Positions 51,451 through 61,328 are shown, numbered from the stretch's first letter. The stretch: DNA of 64,000 nt from Pseudoalteromonas sp. Z1A8 (GCF_011378855.1 NZ_WTLB01000019.1:1-64000); one strand, 5' to 3'. Translations and numbers: made by a program. Notes: generated by a model from the letters alone, not told the origin.

Positions 51451-52125
51451 TTACTGCTTTTTAAGTGCAGGGTATGCACTAAAAAAATCTTGCCAATGCG
51501 TTAAATGATCAACATTTGGGTAAGCACTGTGCACATGATTAACAGAGCCTTGCATATGTTGCCCACCGCTGTAATGCAGTACTTGCATGTTGGCGTCAAT
51601 TCCTGCATTTACGCCGGCTTTACTGTCTTCAATCACTAAACAATGCTCTGGCTTTACACCCATTTGTTTAGCTGCATGTAAAAATAAATCGGGTGCTGGT
51701 TTGCCACGCTTAACTTCGCTGCTGGTAAAAACCGTATCGCTAAAGTACTTACTTAAACTCACTACGCTCAACGCTTTTGCGGTGCGTGCTGGGCTGCTGC
51801 TTGTAGCTATACAAATAGGCACAGCTAAATTGTTAAGTACGTCTTTTATACCGTCAGTCGTGGTTAGTGATGTTTCAAATTCGTTTAACAGTGCCTCGCG
51901 GTAGTCACCTTCAAAGCTCCTTGCAAGAGTGATATTAAATACATCCGCTATTTTTTGGCTTACTGTTTTAAAGTTGCAGCCCAAAAAGTGTTGCTGTACA
52001 TAAGCACGGTCAATCTCAATGCCTTTTTTAACAAGCATATTTATTAACACTTGCGCGCTTAAAATTTCGCTATCTATAACAACGCCATCACAATCAAATA
52101 TCACTAGCTCAATTTTAGAATTCAT
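51451..52125 (-). CDS. HAD superfamily phosphatase (beta-phosphoglucomutase-like)
   Basis: The 224-residue enzyme has motif I 'IFDCDGVVIDSE' (Asp10 nucleophile, Asp12), motif II 'CIATSSSP', motif III Lys in 'EVKRGKPAPDLF' and motif IV 'CLVIEDSKAGVNAG'. The cap is helical and sits between motifs I and II. Homologues include sugar-phosphate phosphatases such as E. coli YieH. Its position next to the mannitol block hints at a hexitol or sugar phosphate, but it is a separate transcription unit. Confidence 0.88.
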   Translation of the reverse strand: MNSKIELVIFDCDGVVIDSEILSAQVLINMLVKKGIEIDRAYVQQHFLGCNFKTVSQKIADVFNITLARSFEGDYREALLNEFETSLTTTDGIKDVLNNLAVPICIATSSSPARTAKALSVVSLSKYFSDTVFTSSEVKRGKPAPDLFLHAAKQMGVKPEHCLVIEDSKAGVNAGIDANMQVLHYSGGQHMQGSVNHVHSAYPNVDHLTHWQDFFSAYPALKKQ

Positions 52126-52542
52126 CTTGTCACCTTATTAAAACTGTTTGGTTTAGCTAATTTAAGTATAACGAGTTAAGCGCGATTAATAGTGTGCAGC
52201 TTTTTAGTGCAACTTAATAATGAGCATAAGCTCATGAGTTGAGCATATTCCCTTTATTGCACGAATATGTCAACACACTGTAAGTATAAAACGCACCAGC
52301 TTGGTGAAAATACACTCTGATAAAACTAAAAATCGTTGTATTTAATCAACTTTATAAAAATGCCTATCGACTAAGGTCGTAGATGGTAAGGCTTAAAAGC
52401 ACCTCTGAAATTTATTTCATCTATTTTACAAATCATATCAATCTAATTAATCAGTTTTACCGAAGTTAATAAAATCAATACTATCGTTAACAGATTCACA
52501 GCCTGCACCACTGCCGGCACTTTTAAATAGATGAGGTCGACA
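52126..52542. other. Promoter region of the catalase gene
   Basis: About 400 bases between the divergent HAD and katB genes with no gene. Peroxide control by OxyR is expected for katB, but I cannot align the spaced ATAG/CTAT motif convincingly. Confidence 0.4.
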
Positions 52543-54069
52543 ATGAATACTCAAATAAACAAAACAAAATTAACACTAAGTGCGCTAGCACTTGCAATGG
52601 CATTACCGGCAAGCGCAGCAACAACTCTTACTAAAGATAACGGCGCAGCTGTTGGCGACAACCAAAACTCGATTACTGCTGGTGAGCGCGGCAGTGTATT
52701 ACTAGAAGACGTACAACTAATTCAAAAACTACAACGCTTTGCACGTGAGCGTATTCCTGAGCGTGTTGTTCATGCCCGTGGTGTTGGTGCACATGGTGTG
52801 TTTGTAGCATCTAAAGAGTTAGACGATTTAACAATTGCAGCCCCTTTTTCAGAAGTAGGTAAAGAAACAGACGTATTTGTTCGCTTTTCATCAGTAATTC
52901 ATTCTAAAGGCAGCCCAGAAACACTGCGTGACCCACGCGGCTTTGCAATTAAGTTTTATACTGATGAAGGTAACTGGGATTTAGTCGGCCTTAACTTACC
53001 GGTATTTTTTATACGTGATGCGATTAAATTTCCAGATATGATCCATTCTTTGAAACCATCTCCGGTAGATAACATTCAAGATCCTAACCGTGTATTTGAC
53101 TTTTTCTCCCACGAACCAGGTTCTACACAAATGCTAACGTGGGTTTACAGCGACTACGGTACACCAGCAAGCCTTCGTAAAATGGACGGCTGGGGTGTTC
53201 ATTCTTACAAAATGATTAATAAATCGGGTGATGTTAAATACGTTAAGTTTCATTGGGTAAGCCAACAAGGCATTGATAACCTTGACGCAAAAGAAGTAGC
53301 AAAGGTGCAAAGTAAAGATTTCCAGCACTTAACTCACGATTTATACACTGAAGTTAATAAAGGTAATTTCCCTAAATGGGATCTGTACATTAAAACGCTT
53401 GATCCATCACAGCTTGATAACTTTGATTACAACCCGTTAGATGCAACAAAAATGTGGTTAGATGTAAAAGAAGTTAAAGCGGGAACACTTACGTTAAACC
53501 GCATGCCAACTAACTTCTTCCAATCTACGGAACAAGTAGCTATGGCGCCATCAAACATTATTCCGGGTATTGAGCCTTCAGAAGACCGCTTATTACAAGG
53601 CCGTGTATTTTCTTACGCAGACACACAAATGTACCGCCTAGGTGCTAACCACCAGCAATTGCCAATTAACCGTGCAAAAGTTGAAGTAGTTAACTACAAC
53701 CAAGACGGCGCAATGAATTACGGTAACACTACAGGCAATGTAAACTACCAGCCAAGTCAAGAAAACGTTGCTGAAAACCCAATTGCACGTAGAAGCCAAA
53801 CCGAGCTTAAAGGCTACGTACAGCAAGCCGCGATTAAAAAGCAACAAAACTTCGCGCAAGCCGGTGTTTTATACCGTGGTTTTAGCAAACAAGAACGTAC
53901 AAACCTAATTAATAACCTAGCAGGCGATTTAGGTAAAGTGCAAAACAGCAATGTTAAACACAAAATGCTTAGCCACTTTTACAAAGCTGATACTGAATAC
54001 GGTACACGCTTAACTAAAGCCGTAAATGGCGATATTAAAATAGTTAAACAACTAGCAGCTAACTTATAA
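52543..54069 (+). CDS. katB: Periplasmic monofunctional heme catalase
   Basis: The ATG at 52543 is preceded by GAGG; the in-frame ATG at 52531 overlaps that site. The signal peptide 'LALAMALPASAA' directs it to the periplasm. Catalase motifs: 'RIPERVVHARGVGAHG' (catalytic His), 'FVRFSSV', 'DPRGFAIKFYTDEGNWD', 'NLPVFFIRD' (Asn), 'VFSYADTQMYRLG' (proximal Tyr). It breaks H2O2 into water and oxygen. Size and signal match the KatB type, which also occurs beside an ankyrin gene in Pseudomonas. Confidence 0.93.
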   Translation: MNTQINKTKLTLSALALAMALPASAATTLTKDNGAAVGDNQNSITAGERGSVLLEDVQLIQKLQRFARERIPERVVHARGVGAHGVFVASKELDDLTIAAPFSEVGKETDVFVRFSSVIHSKGSPETLRDPRGFAIKFYTDEGNWDLVGLNLPVFFIRDAIKFPDMIHSLKPSPVDNIQDPNRVFDFFSHEPGSTQMLTWVYSDYGTPASLRKMDGWGVHSYKMINKSGDVKYVKFHWVSQQGIDNLDAKEVAKVQSKDFQHLTHDLYTEVNKGNFPKWDLYIKTLDPSQLDNFDYNPLDATKMWLDVKEVKAGTLTLNRMPTNFFQSTEQVAMAPSNIIPGIEPSEDRLLQGRVFSYADTQMYRLGANHQQLPINRAKVEVVNYNQDGAMNYGNTTGNVNYQPSQENVAENPIARRSQTELKGYVQQAAIKKQQNFAQAGVLYRGFSKQERTNLINNLAGDLGKVQNSNVKHKMLSHFYKADTEYGTRLTKAVNGDIKIVKQLAANL

Positions 54070-54124
54070 GCAACTAGTTAAAAGCAATTAGTCCCAACTA
54101 AATAGCTATTTAAACCGCAACCAT

Positions 54125-54153
54125 GAGGAAGGGATAATCCCCTTCCTCTTTTT
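54125..54153 (+). terminator. Terminator or attenuator between katB and ankB
   Basis: GAGGAAGGG (54125-54133) and CCCTTCCTC (54140-54148) form a 9-bp stem followed by TTTTT. It lies 16 bases before the ankB start. Confidence 0.85.
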
Positions 54154-54169
54154 ATACAAGGCAATTGTT

Positions 54170-54685
54170 ATGCGTAATTTATTAATTATAGTCGCCCTAA
54201 TACTGAGCTTTACCAGTAGCGTTTACGCTCAAAATACTCCCGATACACAAACATCCGGCACACAAGCTGAAAACCAACACTCAGCACAAACTCAATACGA
54301 CAGCTTATTTGCTTATTACTTTGCCGCAGCTCGTACAAACGATACAGCCGTAATAGAGCAATTTGTAGATGCCGGTATTCCTATCGACAGTTACAACAAT
54401 AAAGGTTACACCGCATTAATGATTGCCACTTACCACGGTAATAAAAACACGGTTAACACGCTTTTACACTTAGGCGCTAATGCTTGCATGGAAGATAACC
54501 GGGGTAACACAGCACTTATGGCCGCTATATTCAGAGGTGAATTTAGTATAGCTAAAACACTCGTATCACTTGATTGCGACAACGCGCATCAAAACAAAGC
54601 AGGTCAAACGGCAGAACAATTTGCACAAACATTTGGTCAACAAAAAGTTATAGAGTTACTAGCAAAGGTAAATAATGGAAAGTAA
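54170..54685 (+). CDS. ankB: Periplasmic ankyrin-repeat protein, AnkB-like
   Basis: A signal peptide (1-20, 'SSVYAQ') is followed by a Gln/Thr-rich linker and about three ankyrin repeats: 'NKGYTALMIATYHGNKNTVNTLLHLGANA', 'NRGNTALMAAIFRGEFSIAKTLV' and 'KAGQTAEQFAQTFGQQKVIELL'. In Pseudomonas aeruginosa, AnkB is encoded next to katB and is needed for full catalase activity. The same role is likely here, though a terminator separates the genes and would lower its expression. Confidence 0.88.
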   Translation: MRNLLIIVALILSFTSSVYAQNTPDTQTSGTQAENQHSAQTQYDSLFAYYFAAARTNDTAVIEQFVDAGIPIDSYNNKGYTALMIATYHGNKNTVNTLLHLGANACMEDNRGNTALMAAIFRGEFSIAKTLVSLDCDNAHQNKAGQTAEQFAQTFGQQKVIELLAKVNNGK

Positions 54686-54696
54686 TCTGCACGCAA

Positions 54697-54727
54697 CAAA
54701 AAGCCCTAAAATAATAGGGCTTTTGAT
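54697..54727. terminator. Bidirectional terminator after ankB
   Basis: AAAAGCCCTA (54699-54708) and TAGGGCTTTT (54715-54724) form a 10-bp stem with T-rich flanks on both strands, between convergent genes. Confidence 0.88.
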
Positions 54728-54757
54728 TTACTAAATATATGTTCAAATTAAACGTAC

Positions 54758-57700
54758 TTACTCTAAAAACAGTGTGTTTATTAAGCTTTCTTGTTCTTTT
54801 CCAGCTTCATGTTTTAATGCTCGTATAAAATCCATAGAATTGGCGGGACTGTTTGGATAACCATGATTTTTCCAAACCAACTTGAGCGCATTAATAATGG
54901 GTTCATCCCCAATAGCAGCGCGTAGCTTAGCAAAGACAATGGTTGCTCGCGAATATTGGTCAAAGCTTTGTGTAGCATCAACTAAGGCTGATCGCTCCTT
55001 TATGTTCATCAACATACTTTGCTCGTAGCGTGTTGTTTCATACTCAACCAGCGCTTGCATTGTCGCTTTCCCATAACGCTGCTCTATAACAACAAGCTCA
55101 ATATACTTTGCCATAGACTCCACTAAAAAAGCGCTATCTGAAAATACCCCATTACCAATATCATGGCCAAACCATTGATGCGCGGTTTCGTGAACTGCAC
55201 GGCGATAGCGTTGATCAAAGCCTGCATTAGCGCTTGGCTTTGATCTAAAACCAACACTGTCTTCAATAAGTATAAGTTGCGGCAATGCATAACCTGTAGC
55301 ACCAACACTAGGCGAGCCTATTAAACTCAATTGTTTTGCTCTATAAGGGCTTATATTATTAAGCCATTTTATTGTATCGCCCATTGCGCTGAGGTTTATA
55401 GCTATAGACTCCGCTCGTGCTGGCTCGTTTTTATCTTTAGCAAACACGTTTAACATCACGCCATTTTGCTGCTTGGTAACAGGGGAATAAGGCACCGTCA
55501 CCCAAGCTGGGATTGCATTTATGGGTGTACGAGTCTCAAAATGAAATATTTCGCGGTCATCTTTGCTGGTACGTGATATTTCCTCTCCTTGGGTTATAAC
55601 CTGATAACCACTTGTTGTACTCACTTTACTCGACATAGTAAGCCACTGGTAATGAGTACTTGCTTTCACCGTTTTAGCAAATAGCTTCGTGGGTCTAATA
55701 ACCGACTTCACTTTAAGTGCGTGTTGCTGACGAAGTATAGGATCGGTTAATTCATAATTACCTTGATAGCCAACAGTCGGCAATAAAGGCACTGATCGTA
55801 TATAGCTAAATTCAGGGGTTATTATCTGATGGCCTCTTACTGGCCAAAGCTTAGCTTGATGAACATCAAACCGTGTAACTAGTTTACGTATTTCTCCAGG
55901 CTGCATTTCATTCTCAAACTTAAACACAGCTTGATTAAGCAAGGGAAAGCTTTTAGCCCTTTGTGCGCCATCGATTTCAATATCGGCCCATTTATAAAAA
56001 CCAGAGCGCCCAACCAATATCTCTTTAATAGGGGCTTGATGGGTGTTTTTTAAGGTATATATTAAGGAAAAATGAGCTTGCTGCTGATGCGGATAAAAGT
56101 CTACATTAGCATCAATGTGAACAATTTTTGGCTGTGCTACATTGCGCCATTGTGAGAATGCTTTTTCGTATTGTGCTTTAAATGCCTCGCGTTTATGCGA
56201 GTTGGTTAAAGGCTTCTCCTCTACCAGTCTTAAATGTAATTGAGTAAATAGTGCCACAGTGATAAGTAAAGGAATAAGTAACCAAAAATGTTTAACCCCC
56301 ATTACTCTTCGGCTCAACCCGGCACCTCGGTGATTAAAAATACCCGTAATTATAACTAAACTTATACACGCCGCTAACCAAACTGATATATAAGGCCAAT
56401 AACTACTTATACTTGCACGATAACCCGAAAAGTTATCAGGTGCCTGCAAAGGCGTCCAACCAACACTCCACAATGTATGCGTAAGACCAAGATAAGTCAT
56501 TATCGGTGTAAATTTTATCAGTAAAATAACAGCAATTAGCAAACCCGCAATAAGCTGCGAACGACACAAATTAAATACACACAAAAATACACACGCAATA
56601 ATGGCAAGCACAATTGCCATCAAAAATAAAATGGTTAAATGTACTTCAAATTGATATGCACTGTGTAAAAACCACTGAGCTGCACTTGCCCCTAATAAGC
56701 TCATTGTTAAAAAAACCAATATCATAGTACCTAGGACCAATAACTGACTGTTTAAAAAGTAATATGTTTTGAGCGGTGTGGCAGCGATCAGCTCAGCTAT
56801 ATTATAGTATTTAGCAAAGCAGCTTACTTGCCAGCTCCACAAAGCCATTAATAAAGTGCCAAACAACAATTGCATATCAAATGCATAATAGCTAATTGCA
56901 TCAAGGCTTGTGGTGCTCATAACACTCATTGGTTCAACATAACCAGACGACGAGGCAACACTATTAAAAACCATCACCGGCCAAACAAAAATAATCAGTA
57001 AAGTAACAGGGTGTGAAACCAAATTAACCAGCGTAGTTTTGTATAAACTGGCCATCATCAAAAATGGCTTTTGCGTGACTCTCGCTGTTTTATATTCAGC
57101 GGGTTTTAACGTATTGTAACGAATGTATTCGTTAGTATTTTTACTTTTTTTACTCTTTAATAATGTGTGTTTTTTATTTTTACTAAAAGTAATATAAAAA
57201 ATACCAACAGCAAGCATACTCACAACAACGCGATTAATAGCAAATGAAGCCCCTAATGAATTGGTTAAACTGTTTATTACGGCTGTGTATGCAAAAGGGT
57301 CAAGCCAAACAAATAATGTATAAAAGCGATTGCTTATAATACTACTTCCAGCAAGCATTGGATTTCCGGTAATACTTGCAAGCATTATGTAGCCTATCCA
57401 CAACACTGTAAAAACAACATAATTGGGTAATGAATTAGCTGATTTATGGCAAACAAAAAAGGCAACCACAACTAAAAAGCAGCTATTTGGTAACAACACT
57501 AAAAAGCTATTAAATACAGTAAAAGAAACCATATTTGGTATATAGCCCAATTGCCTTACATGCATGTATATCATTACTAAATTACTGATTAAGCTGATAA
57601 TAAAAACCAAGCAAATCAGTAAGCATACCCTTGCTAAACTGCGCTTAAATAAACTAGTTTGCGTAGCATAAATAAGCTCCTGCATTGACGCGTGCTGATC

Positions 57701-57913
57701 TCGTAAAAATATAACGGGCGCTAATACTCCTACAAGCACAGGTAACTGCATCATTTGTAGCATTGTAATATTTAACTTAAATTGTTTTAACGAATCAACT
57801 TCAACTGCTGCAAGCCCAGAGGACAACATAACCGCAAATACCAAAGGGATAATAATGCACAGCCAAACAAGTGGTTGGCGCACTGCATATCGCCACTCAT
57901 TAAAAATTAACAT
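54758..57913 (-). CDS. ABC-2 type permease fused to an M1 family metallopeptidase
   Basis: The N-terminal half (about 1-570) has two sets of about six membrane segments like ABC-2 permeases. The C-terminal half (about 590-1051) is a periplasmic M1 peptidase with an N-terminal beta domain and the zinc site HETAHQWFGH (908-917, HEXXH) with the third ligand Glu about 19 residues later in 'ESMAKYIE'. Such fusions are known in gammaproteobacteria but their substrate is unknown. It overlaps its ATPase gene by 7 bases. The link of an exporter and a peptidase suggests processing or clearing of a peptide at the membrane. Confidence 0.9.
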   Translation of the reverse strand: MLIFNEWRYAVRQPLVWLCIIIPLVFAVMLSSGLAAVEVDSLKQFKLNITMLQMMQLPVLVGVLAPVIFLRDQHASMQELIYATQTSLFKRSLARVCLLICLVFIISLISNLVMIYMHVRQLGYIPNMVSFTVFNSFLVLLPNSCFLVVVAFFVCHKSANSLPNYVVFTVLWIGYIMLASITGNPMLAGSSIISNRFYTLFVWLDPFAYTAVINSLTNSLGASFAINRVVVSMLAVGIFYITFSKNKKHTLLKSKKSKNTNEYIRYNTLKPAEYKTARVTQKPFLMMASLYKTTLVNLVSHPVTLLIIFVWPVMVFNSVASSSGYVEPMSVMSTTSLDAISYYAFDMQLLFGTLLMALWSWQVSCFAKYYNIAELIAATPLKTYYFLNSQLLVLGTMILVFLTMSLLGASAAQWFLHSAYQFEVHLTILFLMAIVLAIIACVFLCVFNLCRSQLIAGLLIAVILLIKFTPIMTYLGLTHTLWSVGWTPLQAPDNFSGYRASISSYWPYISVWLAACISLVIITGIFNHRGAGLSRRVMGVKHFWLLIPLLITVALFTQLHLRLVEEKPLTNSHKREAFKAQYEKAFSQWRNVAQPKIVHIDANVDFYPHQQQAHFSLIYTLKNTHQAPIKEILVGRSGFYKWADIEIDGAQRAKSFPLLNQAVFKFENEMQPGEIRKLVTRFDVHQAKLWPVRGHQIITPEFSYIRSVPLLPTVGYQGNYELTDPILRQQHALKVKSVIRPTKLFAKTVKASTHYQWLTMSSKVSTTSGYQVITQGEEISRTSKDDREIFHFETRTPINAIPAWVTVPYSPVTKQQNGVMLNVFAKDKNEPARAESIAINLSAMGDTIKWLNNISPYRAKQLSLIGSPSVGATGYALPQLILIEDSVGFRSKPSANAGFDQRYRRAVHETAHQWFGHDIGNGVFSDSAFLVESMAKYIELVVIEQRYGKATMQALVEYETTRYEQSMLMNIKERSALVDATQSFDQYSRATIVFAKLRAAIGDEPIINALKLVWKNHGYPNSPANSMDFIRALKHEAGKEQESLINTLFLE

Positions 57914-58770
57914 GTTTGACTCCCTTCATTAAGTGCAAAAAAGTACTTGTCTTGAAGCGTAGCGGGCGAGTTTATTGCATTTTGTGCAGGAGCCGTGTCT
58001 GCATACACACGAAATGACGCTCTACCATAGCGATGGCTCTTACTTAATACATACTGATTCGGTATGCCCGTGGGTAAACTTTCGAGCTGCCAAATCTTAC
58101 CTTCTAAAGGAACTAGTAAGTCTTTTACGTCACCGCTTTGTATGAGTGCTCCTTGATCTATAATGGCCACGTAGTGACATAAATTTTCAACATCTTCAAC
58201 AATATGGGTCGATAACAATACCAACCTATTTTGACTAATACTAACGAGTAAATTATTTAAACTTTCTCGCTCCACAGGATCAAGCCCAGCAGTGGGTTCA
58301 TCCATAATAATTAGCTTTGGGTTGCCTAACAAAGCCTGAGCCACGCCAAAACGCTGCTTCATTCCTCCCGAAAAATTAACAACTTTTTTATTAGCAAACT
58401 GAGTCAAATTGGTTAGTTCAAGTAAACTATTAATTTGGTTTTTGCGCGCATTACCACCTATGCCTTTTAATACGGCAATATGCTCAAGTAACGCTCGACA
58501 ACTCATATTGGGATACACACCAAAATATTGTGGTAAATAACCTAGCTGCGATCTAAGCGCATCTGGTTGGCTAATCACATCAAGGCCATTAAAATTAATA
58601 TGCCCGGAGTCGGCATTTTGTAAACACGCGAGTGTGCGCATAAGTGTTGATTTACCCGCTCCATTAGGGCCAAGTAGACCGACCATACCGGCGGGTAGAG
58701 TGATCGTCACATCATTCAAAGCCTGCGTACCATCTGCGTATTTTTTGTTGATATTTTTCAGTGTAAGCAT
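57907..58770 (-). CDS. ABC transporter ATP-binding protein for the peptidase-fused exporter
   Basis: The start is the ATG at 58770, eight bases after AAGGA; starts further upstream (58779, 58866) would overlap that site or add a hydrophobic leader. The 287-residue ATPase has Walker A GPNGAGKS, Q-loop 'LPQYFGVYP', signature 'FSGGMKQRF', Walker B 'LIIMDEPTAGLDP' and switch His 'LSTHIVED'. The MKQR signature is typical of drug- and bacitracin-type exporters. A C-terminal 70-residue extension follows. It pairs with the permease-peptidase. Confidence 0.9.
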   Translation of the reverse strand: MLTLKNINKKYADGTQALNDVTITLPAGMVGLLGPNGAGKSTLMRTLACLQNADSGHINFNGLDVISQPDALRSQLGYLPQYFGVYPNMSCRALLEHIAVLKGIGGNARKNQINSLLELTNLTQFANKKVVNFSGGMKQRFGVAQALLGNPKLIIMDEPTAGLDPVERESLNNLLVSISQNRLVLLSTHIVEDVENLCHYVAIIDQGALIQSGDVKDLLVPLEGKIWQLESLPTGIPNQYVLSKSHRYGRASFRVYADTAPAQNAINSPATLQDKYFFALNEGSQTC

Positions 58771-58880
58771 TAGTTTCATCCTTAATTGGTATAGCACCAG
58801 CTTAAGAAAGCAAGTCAATACAAGCGAGAAAATAATGGTTAACGTATTGAAATAAATGATGAACATAAAAAAGTAACGTT

Positions 58881-58914
58881 GGTCATTTAAATATGACCTT
58901 TCATCATTTAAATA
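58881..58914. promoter_or_regulatory. Direct repeat, probable LytTR response-regulator site
   Basis: TCATTTAAATA occurs at 58883-58893 and 58904-58914, exactly 21 bases apart start to start, in the gap between the divergent exporter and two-component operons. LytTR regulators bind pairs of direct repeats spaced about two helical turns. The first copy also sits in the palindrome GGTCATTTAAATATGACC (58881-58898). Confidence 0.6.
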
Positions 58915-59113
58915 AACGGCCTAGTATACTTAAAACGGTTACTAACCCTATGAAATAAAATAATTATTTTAAAAATAAATTATGATTGAAACAGTTTTAT
59001 GGATAAACTAGCGCGCTCAGCGTAGTGAATTGTGCAAAGGTAATGTTTAAAATAAAAAGACAATTTTATCTAAGCGTACCCGCTCAGAAACTATAATAAA
59101 AACGGAGTCACAT

Positions 59114-60622
59114 ATGCAGCAAGCCAATACACCAATATGGCAACGCTTTAGCATTACCCAGCTAATAATTTTTTTACCGCTAATAGCCGCTATTATGCTC
59201 GACTCTCATATACGCTTTTTGTCATCACATATGGATTCAACTAGCCAATATCTGGCTATTAATATTCAACTTTTTTTACAGTGTATTCCCTTTTTTATTG
59301 CCCATGCGTTTGCATATCGTTTATTACTTACACCCGCAATCATAGTTTGGCTGTTAGGCTTTTTAGCCTATCCATCTCTCTTGCTAGTATTTAATAACCA
59401 ACTTCTTAACTTTTCGCAATGGCAATACCTTGATGCACAATGTTGGACACTGTGCGCATCTGCAAGTGGTATATGGCTTATTACTAAACGCACTAATAAA
59501 AATAACAATGTGTTGAGTAATAAATGGCTTAAATCCTTGTTTTCACTTGATACAGTCGTGTTTATAGTACTTTTAGGTTGGGCAATAGTTACATCAAGCA
59601 TACTCAATACGCACACTGATCCTATGTTAAACCAGCCTATTGAGCCTGTTATTGATGTTTATAAAGTATTCACACAGTTTGATACTTTTTTGGGTTACCT
59701 TTGGCAAATTACTGTTTGTGCCGGATTAGTATATGGAGTGTATTTATTAAATAGATATTTATTAATACGCTACGTATTAACCTATCATGGCGTATTAATA
59801 TTTTTGTTTGCAAGTTTAATAAGCCTCGTTGTACTTACACCTATATTAACATCGTGCTTGCTACTGTTACCTATTAACGATTTACCCTCAGGCATTGCTA
59901 ACTTAACACCAGGCGGTAATGATAATATTTTCAGCCCTGAAAATTATCAGTTCGTATTTTTGTTTTTAGCTATAAGCACACCGATTATTTTAGCGTTTGA
60001 ACGACAGCAACAACACGTTCAAATTAGCAACATTGCCCAGCAACAAACAAAAACAGAGCTAATGCTACTTCAGCAGCAAATTAACCCTCATTTTTTATTT
60101 AATACATTAAACAACCTTTACGCGCTGACATTAAAAAAAGCAGATAATGCACCAGATCTTGTTATGCAATTAGCTAATTTACTGCGTTACAGTGTTTATG
60201 AAGGCCAAAAAGCACAGGTGAGTTTAGAAAAAGAAATCAATTACTTAAAAGGTTTTATTGCATTACAGCGTTTGCGAAGCGCTGAGCGCTGCAACTTTGA
60301 TGTGCAATGGCCTGAACATCAACAACACTATTTAATTTCGCCGCTACTGTTAATAATGATTTTAGAAAACGCGATAAAGCATGGTGTAGAGCCCACGTCA
60401 CAAAAAGTAACGGTTGTGTTTAAAATCACCATGGCCGATAACATACTAACGCTATTTTCCTCTAACCCTATTCTACCTAATAACAATTCAGAGCATGGGA
60501 TGGGACTTAACAATTTACGCCGTAGGCTAACTCTTTTATATCCAAATAAGCACACATTAATTATTAATGAAAATAAAAACCTTTGGCAAACCACACTTAA
60601 ATTGGAGCTGGCTGCATGCTAA
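59114..60622 (+). CDS. LytS-type sensor histidine kinase
   Basis: The N-terminal 310 residues hold about seven to eight membrane segments without a known sensor domain. The kinase core is of the His_kinase (LytS/YehU) type: 'LLQQQINPHFLFNTLNNLYAL' with the phospho-acceptor His326, 'LANLLRYSVYE', then a HATPase_c domain with 'LLIMILENAIKHG' and 'GMGLNNLRRRL'. A GGAG site precedes the ATG. The signal is unknown; an adjacent membrane exporter may serve as co-sensor. It overlaps the regulator gene by 7 bases. Confidence 0.9.
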   Translation: MQQANTPIWQRFSITQLIIFLPLIAAIMLDSHIRFLSSHMDSTSQYLAINIQLFLQCIPFFIAHAFAYRLLLTPAIIVWLLGFLAYPSLLLVFNNQLLNFSQWQYLDAQCWTLCASASGIWLITKRTNKNNNVLSNKWLKSLFSLDTVVFIVLLGWAIVTSSILNTHTDPMLNQPIEPVIDVYKVFTQFDTFLGYLWQITVCAGLVYGVYLLNRYLLIRYVLTYHGVLIFLFASLISLVVLTPILTSCLLLLPINDLPSGIANLTPGGNDNIFSPENYQFVFLFLAISTPIILAFERQQQHVQISNIAQQQTKTELMLLQQQINPHFLFNTLNNLYALTLKKADNAPDLVMQLANLLRYSVYEGQKAQVSLEKEINYLKGFIALQRLRSAERCNFDVQWPEHQQHYLISPLLLIMILENAIKHGVEPTSQKVTVVFKITMADNILTLFSSNPILPNNNSEHGMGLNNLRRRLTLLYPNKHTLIINENKNLWQTTLKLELAAC

Positions 60623-61296
60623 ACACAATAATTGTTGATGACGAGCCGCTCGCGCATGACGTTATACTGCATCATTTAAGTGCCCATAAAGATATTAATA
60701 TAAGCGGACAATACCTTAACGCTAAAGATGCATTATGTGCTTTAGCCACATCATCTATTGATTTGTTATTTTTAGACATAAACATGCCCGAACTATCAGG
60801 GATTGCATTACTAAAAGTGCTCGCGAATCGACCACAAGTGATTATTATTAGTGCGTATCAAGAATATGCTTTAGCCGGTTTTGAACTTGACGTAACTGAC
60901 TACCTACTAAAACCAGTCTCTGCGCAACGCCTTGAACAAGCACTCAATAAAGTACGGAAAAAAAGAAAACACATAACGCTAAATCCCAAGGCACCTCTGA
61001 CTATTACGCTTAAAATCGATCGTGAAAAACATAAAATTCAATTAAGCGACATAGACATGTTTGAAGCGTATGGAAATTACGTAAGAGTATGGCAAGGTGA
61101 AAAATCATTACTTGCAAGCAGTACTCTCAAATACATATTGCAGGAACTTGATACTTCATTTATTCAAGTCCACAAATCTTACGTGATTAACAAACATAAA
61201 GTGGTCGCGTTAAGTACTGAAAGCGTTCAACTAGCATCAGGCGTGTCAGTTAAAATTGGCAAGTCATTTAAACAACAAGTGCGCGACATTATTTAA
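60616..61296 (+). CDS. LytTR response regulator
   Basis: The receiver domain (1-115) has 'IIVDDEPLAHDV', phospho-acceptor Asp54 in 'LFLDINMP', 'IISAYQEYAL' and the Lys in 'DYLLKPVS'. The C-terminal LytTR DNA-binding domain (about 125-226) has 'IDMFEAYGNYVRVW', 'FIQVHKSYVINKHKV' and 'VKIGKSFKQQV'. It is the partner of the LytS-type kinase and probably binds the direct repeat at 58883-58914. Confidence 0.92.
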   Translation: MLNTIIVDDEPLAHDVILHHLSAHKDINISGQYLNAKDALCALATSSIDLLFLDINMPELSGIALLKVLANRPQVIIISAYQEYALAGFELDVTDYLLKPVSAQRLEQALNKVRKKRKHITLNPKAPLTITLKIDREKHKIQLSDIDMFEAYGNYVRVWQGEKSLLASSTLKYILQELDTSFIQVHKSYVINKHKVVALSTESVQLASGVSVKIGKSFKQQVRDII

Positions 61297-61328
61297 TTTA
61301 AGCTCGGTTAAAGTTCCCCCTTTATTTA

